Assembly: GCA_949840475.1 (NCBI GenBank)
Contig: CATKXA010000065.1
Coordinates: 1 to 5,877 of the forward strand
From: an uncultured Thermoanaerobacterales bacterium
Lineage (GTDB): Bacteria > Bacillota > Clostridia > Christensenellales > UBA1242
Reading direction: 5' to 3'
Length of the DNA: 5,877 nucleotides
Under the pieces are notes generated by a model. That model was not told the origin of the DNA. It did no database searches and saw only the letters and a program-made list of their open reading frames with translations. A program made the position numbers and the translations under genes. Shown here in pieces: positions 1-4,992 of the stretch (position 1 is its first letter; every line of letters begins with the position of its first letter).

Positions 1-680
1 CTAAGCGTGTTTACACAGCGGAAGAGAGCGATAGGCTTATTGATATGGATAACGTAAATAGCGAAGCTTTAATGCGTGCTGAGCAAAATGGTATTATTTT
101 TATTGACGAGATAGACAAGATAACAGGCAAGGGTGGTAGCGGAGGCTCTTCTCCAGACGTATCAAGAGAAGGCGTTCAAAGAGATATTTTGCCTATTGTT
201 GAAGGCTCGACTGTTTCTACAAAGTATGGCCCTATTAAAACTGACTATATTTTATTTATTGCAGCAGGTGCGTTCCATATTTCAAGGGTAGAAGATTTAA
301 TCCCAGAGCTTCAGGGTAGGTTCCCAGTGACTGTTGAACTTTCTAGCCTTGGATATCAAGACTTTGTGGACATTTTGAAAAATACAGAGAACTCACTAAT
401 TTTGCAATACAAGAGCTTGCTCGGTGTTGATAATATTAACTTAGAGTTTAAGACTGATGCTATTGAAGAGATTGCAAGAATTGCTGTGCTAGAGAATGAA
501 ACCAGCGAAAACATAGGTGCTAGACGTCTACATACAATAATTGAAAAGATTTTAGAGGATATTTCATTTAACGCGAGTGGCGACCATCCAGTTATAAATG
601 TGTCTATTGACAAAAAGTATGTGTCTGAGCATTTGGCATCAGAATTAAAAGAATTTGACTTAAAGAAATTTATTTTATAA
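1..680 (+). CDS. hslU: HslU, ATPase subunit of the HslUV (ClpYQ) protease, 3' part
   Basis: AAA+ unfoldase that feeds substrates to the HslV peptidase in the cytoplasm. The frame is open from base 3 with no stop, so the gene starts before the window. 225 residues are visible, about the C-terminal half of a protein usually near 440-470 residues. Visible signatures are Walker [11 protein letters not shown] (93-122), the following [12 protein letters not shown] stretch, the sensor 1 region ([13 protein letters not shown]), the arginine-finger segment [10 protein letters not shown], and the sensor 2 helix [10 protein letters not shown]. The protein ends in KKFIL, matching the family's conserved hydrophobic C-terminus that inserts into HslV, so this end is complete and functional-looking. 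The I-domain and Walker A lie upstream of the window. An internal ATG at 45 is not the start, because family similarity continues upstream of it. hslV is expected just upstream (inference). hisS follows after 10 bases, so they are probably co-transcribed. Confidence 0.97.
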   Translation, partial: KRVYTAEESDRLIDMDNVNSEALMRAEQNGIIFIDEIDKITGKGGSGGSSPDVSREGVQRDILPIVEGSTVSTKYGPIKTDYILFIAAGAFHISRVEDLIPELQGRFPVTVELSSLGYQDFVDILKNTENSLILQYKSLLGVDNINLEFKTDAIEEIARIAVLENETSENIGARRLHTIIEKILEDISFNASGDHPVINVSIDKKYVSEHLASELKEFDLKKFIL

Positions 681-690
681 GGTAACTATT

Positions 691-1962
691 ATGATAACAA
701 GACCAAAAGGTACAAAAGACGTAACTCCAAACGAAGTTTATAAGTGGAACTACGTAGAAAACTTAGCAAAAAAGATGCTATCACTAAGAGGTTTTAAAGA
801 GATTAGAACTCCAGTGTTTGAGCACACTGAACTTTTTGTTCGAGGTGTGGGCGAGGGGTCTGATATTGTTAACAAGGAAATGTACACCTTTTTAGATAAA
901 GGCGACAGGAGTTTAACTTTAAAACCAGAGGGCACAGCCTCTATAGCTCGTGCAATGATTGAAAACAATCTTGATAGCGAGGCAATGCCACAGAAGCTAT
1001 TTATGCTTACTCCTTGCTTTAGATATGAACGTCCACAAGCAGGAAGGCTACGTGAGCATCATCAGTTTTCTATTGAAGCTTTTGGTTCGTCTTCGCCACT
1101 TATGGAAGTTGAAGTTATTGGAGTTATTAAAGCCATACTAGATAGTTTGCAGTTTGATAACTACAAAATCAATATCAATTCAATAGGCTGTAAAGAGTGC
1201 AGAAAGACATATCTTGAAGTATTAAAAAGATATTATTCAAAGCACATAGACATTATGTGTGAGGACTGCAAAGTAAGATATGCTAAAAATCCTCTTAGGC
1301 TGCTTGATTGCAAAGAAGAGAAATGCCAGCAATATAAGTCCAATGCACCAAAACCGATTGAGTATTTGTGTGATAGGTGTAAAGAGCATTATAAGCAATT
1401 AAAAGAAGCTCTTGATGCAAACAATATTTCATACAAAGAGAACGCAAACCTAGTTCGTGGAATTGACTATTATAGCCAAACAGTGTTTGAGTTTTTAACA
1501 GAAGAAAAGGGTGCTCTTAACGTTATTTGTGGTGGCGGTAGGTATGACGGGCTTATCGAAGAGCTTGGAGGCAAGCCGCTTGCTGCAGTTGGTGTTGGGC
1601 TTGGTATAGAGCATTTGCTTTTGTTGCTTGAAAAGAATGGTATAGAAATTCCAAATCTAGACAAAATAGATTTATATATTGCTAATGCCTCAATTAATGA
1701 GCTTACCTATGCAAACAAGCTTGCAAACGCTTTAAGAAACAAAGGTGCTAAGGTTGAGTTTGACTTAGTTAATAGAAGTTTGAAAGCTCAAATGAAATAT
1801 GCAAACAAAATTGAGTGTAAATATGTTTGTGTGCTAGGAGAAACTGAAGTATCTAAAGGAAAAGCAGTTGTAAAGAACATGCAAACAAAAGAAGAACGCG
1901 AGTTTAACCTAGAAACAGAAGAGGGAATAAAAGAACTTGCAAGATATGTTAGAGGTGAATAA
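691..1962 (+). CDS. hisS: Histidyl-tRNA synthetase (HisRS)
   Basis: Class II aminoacyl-tRNA synthetase charging tRNA-His; cytoplasmic. 423 residues, the normal bacterial length. Order: N-terminal RPKGTKDVTP; motif 1 around 24-46; LKPEGTASIARA (78-89); motif 2 FRYERPQAGRLREHHQF (110-126); an insertion domain with eight cysteines in pairs (C167/C170, C190/C193, C207/C212, C227/C230), a pattern seen in many Bacillota HisRS; HisA motif LVRGIDYY (254-261, catalytic-type R256); CGGGRYDGL (280-288); motif 3 GVGLGIEHLLLLLE (301-314); and a C-terminal anticodon-binding domain from about 325. The oddity is motif 3: the near-invariant arginine of GxxxGxER is His308. The anticodon domain and all other motifs are present, which argues against the HisZ paralogue. 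A modest Shine-Dalgarno AAGGT (679-683) overlaps the hslU stop, with 7 bases to the ATG, suggesting translational coupling. Confidence 0.97.
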   Translation: MITRPKGTKDVTPNEVYKWNYVENLAKKMLSLRGFKEIRTPVFEHTELFVRGVGEGSDIVNKEMYTFLDKGDRSLTLKPEGTASIARAMIENNLDSEAMPQKLFMLTPCFRYERPQAGRLREHHQFSIEAFGSSSPLMEVEVIGVIKAILDSLQFDNYKININSIGCKECRKTYLEVLKRYYSKHIDIMCEDCKVRYAKNPLRLLDCKEEKCQQYKSNAPKPIEYLCDRCKEHYKQLKEALDANNISYKENANLVRGIDYYSQTVFEFLTEEKGALNVICGGGRYDGLIEELGGKPLAAVGVGLGIEHLLLLLEKNGIEIPNLDKIDLYIANASINELTYANKLANALRNKGAKVEFDLVNRSLKAQMKYANKIECKYVCVLGETEVSKGKAVVKNMQTKEEREFNLETEEGIKELARYVRGE

Positions 1963-2270
1963 TGGAAGAACTAAATCGTAACAACTATGAACAAAAGATG
2001 AGCGAAGGACTAGTTATAGTAGATTACTTTGCAACTTGGTGCAATCCATGCATGAGCTTTGCTCCAATTTTTGAAAGCGTCGCTAGTGAACTAAAAGATA
2101 AAGCAACATTTGTTAAATGCAATGTGGATAACGAGCAACGTTTGGCAATGAGCCAAGGCGTAGCAAGCATTCCTTGCATTATTGCCTATAAAAATGGCAA
2201 GGAAGTAGACAGGTTTGTTGGCTTAAGATCAAAGTCTGATTTTACAAGTTTTGTGAAAAAACAAATGTAA
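1962..2270 (+). CDS. trxA: Thioredoxin with atypical WCNPC active site
   Basis: Small cytoplasmic dithiol-disulfide oxidoreductase, normally reduced by thioredoxin reductase. 102 residues, the full length of a one-domain thioredoxin, with no signal peptide. Landmarks: buried Asp21 (VIVDYFATW), active site W26-C27-N28-P29-C30, VDNE at 55-58, cis-proline Pro71 in VASIPC, and the YKNGKEVDRFVG strand-turn-strand (76-87). Two departures are visible: Asn28 replaces the glycine of canonical CGPC, and Cys72 follows the cis-proline where Thr is usual. Another cysteine is Cys53. The residue between the active cysteines influences redox potential in this family, so its preferred partner may differ from a housekeeping thioredoxin (inference). 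The ATG overlaps the hisS stop in TAATG, with AGAGGTG (1951-1957) as ribosome binding site, so it is translated from the hisS message. It is the last gene before a terminator. Confidence 0.94.
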   Translation: MEELNRNNYEQKMSEGLVIVDYFATWCNPCMSFAPIFESVASELKDKATFVKCNVDNEQRLAMSQGVASIPCIIAYKNGKEVDRFVGLRSKSDFTSFVKKQM

Positions 2271-2274
2271 AAAT

Positions 2275-2301
2275 AAGAGAACCGGTAAAAGGTTCTTTTT
2301 T
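2275..2301 (+). terminator. Rho-independent terminator after the thioredoxin gene
   Basis: AGAACC (2278-2283) pairs with GGTTCT (2291-2296) around a 7-base loop, extendable by one G-U and two A-U pairs. The right arm runs into a T stretch ending at 2301. It sits 4 bases after the stop codon and closes the hslU-hisS-trx transcription unit. Confidence 0.85.
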
Positions 2302-2351
2302 AATTCATTGTTTTACTTTATGCGATTTAGAAAAAATTATATAAAACTTGG

Positions 2352-2422
2352 CAAAAACGCAAAAAATATTTAAAAATATTGTATACAATGAAGTAAAATT
2401 TACAAAATTGCGTTTTTTTGCG
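2352..2422. other. A-tract-rich region with inverted arms upstream of the desulfurase-like operon
   Basis: A-runs begin at about 2353, 2361 and 2372, close to helical phase. The last two belong to two copies of AAAAATATT (2362-2370 and 2372-2380) with a 10-base period. CGCAAAAAA (2358-2366) is the reverse complement of TTTTTTGCG (2414-2422), with arms roughly centred on the 12-base palindrome between them. Such phased A-tracts can bend DNA or act as UP-like elements (established in general). Their role here, upstream of the promoter at 2432, is inference. In AT-rich DNA some of this arises by chance. Nothing coding is seen in 2302-2491. Confidence 0.35.
2378..2389. promoter_or_regulatory. Perfect 12-base palindrome, candidate operator
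   Basis: ATTGTATACAAT is its own reverse complement. It lies 43 bases upstream of the -35 box of the desulfurase-like operon. Its TTGT-AT-ACAA core resembles the general TNGT-N-ACNA form of sites bound by FadR-type GntR regulators, but no regulator gene is in the window, so the binder is unknown. It does not resemble the IscR sites I know of. Confidence 0.35.
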
Positions 2423-2431
2423 GATTTGTTA

Positions 2432-2460
2432 TTGACGAGCAGTAAAAGGTGTGTTAAAAT
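2432..2460 (+). promoter_or_regulatory. Sigma-A type promoter of the desulfurase-like/scaffold-like operon
   Basis: TTGACG (2432-2437), a 17-base spacer, then TAAAAT (2455-2460). This is near consensus at ideal spacing. Predicted transcription start is near 2467, giving a leader of about 25 bases with AGGAG (2481-2485) 6 bases before the ATG at 2492. The leader is too short for a riboswitch. No iscR-like gene lies in front, unlike many ISC loci. Confidence 0.75.
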
Positions 2461-2491
2461 GCAATTAATGATAAATTTTTAGGAGAAAAAT

Positions 2492-3679
2492 ATGGAAAAT
2501 CAAAAAGTTGTATATTTAGACAATGCTACAACAACAGCGATGTCAAATGAAGTATACCGCGAAATGCTAGATGCTTATTGCAATTTGTATGGTAATCCAT
2601 CAAGCATGTACAAGCTTGGTAGAGAAGCAAATGCAGTTATGCAAACAGCTCGTGAAAAAGTTGCAAAAGCTATTGGTGCAAGTGCAAGCGAAATTTATTT
2701 TACTAGTGGTGGCACAGAGGCTAATAACTGGGCAATCAAGGGTATTGCTTATGCAAACAAAGCTAAGGGTAATCACATTATCACATCAGTTATTGAGCAC
2801 CCTTCAGTTTTAGAGAGTTGCAGAGCGTTAGAAAAAGAGGGCTTTAGAGTTACTTATATTCCAGTTGATGAGTTTGGCGTTATTAAGTACTCTGAAATCG
2901 TTAAAGCTATTGGTTCTTCAACAATCCTTATTTCAATTATGTCAGCAAATGGAGAGGTTGGTACCATTCAACCAATCAAGGCTATTGCAGAGCTTGCTAA
3001 AGCAAACAATGTTGTATTCCATACTGATGCAACTCAAGCTATCGGAGCTATTGCTTTGAATGTTAAAGAGATAGGTATTGATGCTCTTAGCATTTCAGCA
3101 CACAAGTTCAATGGCCCTAAAGGTGTTGGTGCTTTGTACGTTAAAAAGGGCGTAAAGATTTCTAGACTGCTTGACGGTGGCGAGCAAGAAAAAGGTCTAA
3201 GAGCGGGTACTGAAAATGTTCCAGCTATTGCAGGTCTTGGCAAAGCTATTGAAAATGTTACTGCAAACATTGATGAAAACAATAAACAACTTAAGAGTTT
3301 ACGTAGATATTTTCTCAAAAAAATCAGTTCTCTTATTCATAATATTGAGCTTAACGGTCATACAAACCAAAGGCTTCAAAACAATATCAGCATCTCATTT
3401 GAAGGTGCAAACGGCGAAGCAGTACTTATGATGCTTGATAGAGAAGGAGTATATGTATCATCTGGCTCAATTAACGCAAACGGAACGAGTGAGCCATCAC
3501 ATGTACTACTTGCAATGGGTAAAGACTTAGATACTGCAGCTGCAACGCTTAGATTTTCAATCTCTACTGCAACAACAAAAGAAGATATTGATTACGTTGC
3601 TGAAAAAGTAAAAAGAGCAGTTAAGAGAATTAGAAGCATTTCTGCTATAAGAATTTATAAGAATAAGGTGGAATTGTAA
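2492..3679 (+). CDS. NifS/IscS-family cysteine desulfurase homologue lacking the catalytic cysteine
   Basis: PLP-dependent fold-type I (class V aminotransferase family) protein of 395 residues, close to IscS length and without gaps in the fold. Conserved features: YLDNATTT (8-15), NPSSMYKLGR (35-44), TSGGTEANNWAI (71-82), His103 in IEHPSVLESC, NGEVGTIQP (153-161), HTDATQAIG (177-185), the PLP Schiff-base lysine Lys205 in SAHKFNGPKGVGALYV, and RAGTENV (237-243). The mobile loop that normally reads SSGSAC(T/S)SG reads SSGSINANG (323-331). The residue aligned with the sulfur-carrying cysteine is Asn328 (codon AAC), followed by the usual EPSHVL (334-339). Only Cys30 and Cys110 remain, both far from that loop. 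PLP binding should survive, but formation of a protein persulfide by the known mechanism should not. It has its own promoter and an AGGAG site. The next gene is an equally cysteine-stripped scaffold homologue one base downstream. True activity is unknown; family assignment is very sure. Confidence 0.95.
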   Translation: MENQKVVYLDNATTTAMSNEVYREMLDAYCNLYGNPSSMYKLGREANAVMQTAREKVAKAIGASASEIYFTSGGTEANNWAIKGIAYANKAKGNHIITSVIEHPSVLESCRALEKEGFRVTYIPVDEFGVIKYSEIVKAIGSSTILISIMSANGEVGTIQPIKAIAELAKANNVVFHTDATQAIGAIALNVKEIGIDALSISAHKFNGPKGVGALYVKKGVKISRLLDGGEQEKGLRAGTENVPAIAGLGKAIENVTANIDENNKQLKSLRRYFLKKISSLIHNIELNGHTNQRLQNNISISFEGANGEAVLMMLDREGVYVSSGSINANGTSEPSHVLLAMGKDLDTAAATLRFSISTATTKEDIDYVAEKVKRAVKRIRSISAIRIYKNKVEL

Positions 3680-3680
3680 T

Positions 3681-4043
3681 ATGTATAGTCAAAAACTTTT
3701 ATTAGAATTTTATAACCCTTCACACGTTGGTGTAATTAAGGGTGCAACTGGGAAAGGTAAAACCGTTTCAAAGATTGACGGTGGAATAATGAAAATTTAT
3801 CTTCTAGTTGAAAAGAATGTTATTAAAGATGTGGCTTTCCAAGCATTTGGAAGCGTTCCAGCTATCGCTCTTTGCTCAGCAGCTTCTAGACTTATTTTAG
3901 GTAAGGGCATAGAAGATGCGTCTAAGATTACTAGCAAAGAAGTGTTGTCAGAGCTTGGTGGTACTTTGCCTTCAAATAAGAAACATGTTGCAAGTCAACT
4001 TGATGAAACTTTGGTTGCTGCACTTAAAAGCGTAAGTAAATAA
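3681..4043 (+). CDS. IscU/NifU-N-family scaffold homologue lacking all three cluster-ligand cysteines
   Basis: 120 residues, a small single-domain member of the IscU/NifU N-terminal fold. Family marks: the start YSQKLLLEFYNPSHVG (2-17, like YSEKVxDHxxNPRNVG), IMKIYLLVEKNVIKDVAFQAFG (36-57), PAIALCSAASRLILGK (60-75) and LPSNKKH (96-102), which aligns with the LPPVKxHC segment. The cysteine of the CGD motif is Asp33 and its aspartate is Gly35. The cysteine of FGCG is Ser58. The last cysteine is Val103, although the preceding His102 is kept. The only cysteine is Cys65, in a helix position not used as a ligand. It therefore cannot hold an Fe-S cluster in the known way. The ATG starts one base after the stop of the desulfurase homologue, with AAGGTGG (3665-3671) inside that gene's end, so the two are translationally linked and probably made together. 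No NifU C-terminal domain. Role unknown. Confidence 0.92.
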   Translation: MYSQKLLLEFYNPSHVGVIKGATGKGKTVSKIDGGIMKIYLLVEKNVIKDVAFQAFGSVPAIALCSAASRLILGKGIEDASKITSKEVLSELGGTLPSNKKHVASQLDETLVAALKSVSK

Positions 4044-4047
4044 ATTT

Positions 4048-4075
4048 AAGCCATGCTAACTAGCATGGTTTTTTT
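4048..4075 (+). terminator. Strong rho-independent terminator after the scaffold-like gene
   Basis: CCATGCT (4051-4057) pairs perfectly with AGCATGG (4062-4068) around a 4-base AACT loop, with one G-U and A-U pairs extending below. Seven T residues (4069-4075) follow. It starts 4 bases after the stop codon and limits the operon to the two cysteine-less genes. Confidence 0.93.
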
Positions 4076-4090
4076 ATGCAAAATATTAAA

Positions 4091-4096
4091 TATAAT
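4091..4096 (+). promoter_or_regulatory. Possible -10 box for the YtxH-like gene
   Basis: A perfect TATAAT lies about 60 bases before the start codon at 4155, after a strong terminator, where a new promoter is needed. The -35 region falls in the terminator T-run and is poor, so this is a weak call in AT-rich DNA. TTGCAC at 4117-4122 is a possible alternative -35, but it lacks a matching -10. Confidence 0.3.
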
Positions 4097-4154
4097 GTAG
4101 AATAATTAATAATTTTTTGCACAAACTAAGGGTAAATACTTTTAGGAGGTAATC

Positions 4155-4442
4155 ATGAAAGATTTTTTTAGGTGCTGTTTAGTTTCTATGGGCTTAGGTT
4201 TTGCTGTTGGTGCTGTTATTACTGCCAGCAATAAAAATGTTCAAGAAGCTGCAAAACAAGCAAAAACTATGGCTATGGAAAAAATAGAAATGGCAAAAGA
4301 CGGTTTTGAAACTGTCAAGGAAAAAGTTGAAGAAAGTATTAGCGACATGCAAAAACAAAATTCTTCTAAAGCTAAAAGTCAATCTACTTCTAGTGCAAAA
4401 AAGAAAACTGCATCACAAAGTAAATCAAAGGCTAAAAATTAA
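4155..4442 (+). CDS. Small YtxH-like protein: one membrane helix, amphipathic helix, Lys/Ser-rich tail
   Basis: 95 residues. A short N-terminus with Cys7-Cys8 leads into a glycine-rich hydrophobic segment (about 8-24, including GLGFAVGAVI), likely one membrane helix rather than a cleaved signal; there is no lipobox. Residues 27-67 form a long charged helix with heptad-like spacing (KQAKTMAMEKIEMAKDGFETVKEKVEE region). Residues 68-95 are a low-complexity Ser/Lys/Ala tail with strong positive charge. This architecture resembles YtxH-type small proteins of Bacillota, whose role is mostly undefined (a stress link in Bacillus). The match is by architecture, not a firm family motif. The gene stands alone, with a terminator upstream, a near-perfect AGGAGGT (4144-4150) four bases from the ATG, and ruvX downstream behind its own likely promoter. 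The basic tail could contact nucleic acid or anionic wall polymers (inference). Confidence 0.8.
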   Translation: MKDFFRCCLVSMGLGFAVGAVITASNKNVQEAAKQAKTMAMEKIEMAKDGFETVKEKVEESISDMQKQNSSKAKSQSTSSAKKKTASQSKSKAKN

Positions 4443-4472
4443 TAGACCTTTGCCTTAAAAGTGTGGTATAGT
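4443..4472 (+). promoter_or_regulatory. Likely extended -10 promoter for ruvX
   Basis: TATAGT (4467-4472) is preceded by TG one base upstream (TGGTATAGT), the extended -10 form. TAGACC (4443-4448) at 18 bases is a 4/6 match to the -35 consensus and begins immediately after the stop of the upstream gene. The predicted start near 4479 leaves a very short leader holding the GAGGG ribosome binding site. Confidence 0.5.
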
Positions 4473-4494
4473 AAAGCAAATTGAGGGATTTGCT

Positions 4495-4920
4495 TTGAAA
4501 AAAATTATTGGATTAGATATCGGAACTGTTAGAATAGGCGTTGCAACCAGCGACTTGCTTGGAATTATTGCCTCGTCTTATGAGGTGTATAAAAGACGAA
4601 ACATGTATTTAGACACTAGATACATGGCAGGTCTTGCTGAAAAGTTAGATGCGGACACTTTTGTTATTGGACTTCCATTAAAGCTGGACGGTTCAGAGGG
4701 TCAGAGTGTTCAAATGGTAAAGGAATTTGCTGAAAATTTAAGCCAGCTTACAACTGCTAAGATTGTGTTTCAAGATGAAAGGCTTTCAACTGTTTCGGCT
4801 GAAAGGGTGCTCATTGAGTCAGGAATGCGAAGAGAAAAACGCAAGGACAAAATAGACAGCGTTGCAGCAACCGTTATATTGCAAACTTACCTAGATAAAA
4901 AGAGCAACTTAAAGGCATAA
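4495..4920 (+). CDS. ruvX: RuvX/YqgF, RNase H-fold pre-16S rRNA nuclease / putative Holliday junction resolvase
   Basis: 141 residues, standard family length. YqgF proteins act in 5' maturation of 16S rRNA and were earlier proposed as resolvases. Motifs: IIGLDIGTVRIGVATSD (4-20, catalytic Asp8), VIGLPLKLDGSEG (57-69), FQDERLSTVSAERVLIE (92-108, catalytic Glu95 in DER), and RREKRKDKIDSVAATVILQTYLD (112-134, catalytic Asp121). All three acidic residues expected for metal-dependent nuclease activity are present. The start is TTG at 4495, giving the family N-terminus MKKIIGLD; GAGGG (4483-4487) sits 7 bases upstream and no ATG fits better. In many Clostridia ruvX lies with alaS and ireB near the nifS-nifU-mnmA genes. 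Here those neighbours are absent, although the gene still lies downstream of the desulfurase-like pair. Confidence 0.96.
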   Translation: MKKIIGLDIGTVRIGVATSDLLGIIASSYEVYKRRNMYLDTRYMAGLAEKLDADTFVIGLPLKLDGSEGQSVQMVKEFAENLSQLTTAKIVFQDERLSTVSAERVLIESGMRREKRKDKIDSVAATVILQTYLDKKSNLKA

Positions 4921-4944
4921 AACATAAAAAATAGGAGAATTATT

Positions 4945-4983
4945 ATGGCAGATGAAGAATTTTTAAACAGATATTTTGCATAG
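4945..4983 (+). pseudogene. Truncated gene start at the composition break (12 codons)
   Basis: A strong AGGAG (4933-4937) stands 7 bases before an ATG that encodes MADEEFLNRYFA and then TAG. The initiation region is in the AT-rich style of the left part and looks like a genuine gene start, but the frame ends where the GC-rich DNA begins. I read it as the first codons of an ordinary gene cut by the junction, rather than a real 12-residue peptide. The original product cannot be identified. A short leader peptide is a less likely alternative. Confidence 0.5.
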
Positions 4984-4992
4984 GGGAGCATG
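4976..4992. other. Junction between AT-rich and GC-rich DNA (recombination or chimeric contig)
   Basis: Left of this point, A/T-ending codons dominate (25 of 60 bases are G/C at 4741-4800, inside ruvX). Right of it, GC-rich codons such as GCG, CGC and GGG appear at once (42 of 60 at 5401-5460, inside the glycosyltransferase). The switch coincides with the abrupt end of a gene start. No integrase, insertion sequence, tRNA or repeat is seen at the join. The exact base cannot be fixed. Confidence 0.6.

Noticed and set aside
691..1962. HisZ (ATP phosphoribosyltransferase regulatory subunit) instead of HisRS, because of the motif 3 change
   Set aside because: The protein has full HisRS length, the HisA motif, motif 2 and a C-terminal anticodon-binding domain, which HisZ lacks, and no histidine biosynthesis genes are nearby.
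2302..2491. IscR site, riboswitch or T-box leader before the desulfurase-like operon
   Set aside because: The predicted transcript leader is only about 25 bases, and no IscR-type site, T-box motif or conserved riboswitch core is visible.
3034..3318. Minus-strand open frame inside the desulfurase-like gene (94 codons)
   Set aside because: It is a shadow of the conserved NifS-family coding strand, with no domain features and no plausible initiation site.
3455..3510. The missing catalytic cysteine explained by a local frameshift or sequencing error
   Set aside because: The frame is intact with conserved residues on both sides (SSGS and EPSHVL), several loop residues differ together, and the partner gene has independently lost its own cysteines.
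4194..4382. Minus-strand open frame opposite the YtxH-like gene (62 codons, Phe-rich)
   Set aside because: Phe-rich antisense of a Lys-rich gene is expected by chance; the plus-strand gene has a near-perfect ribosome binding site and sensible architecture.
4976..4992. Insertion sequence or integrase attachment site at the composition break
   Set aside because: No transposase, integrase, terminal inverted repeats, target duplication or tRNA end is visible around the join.
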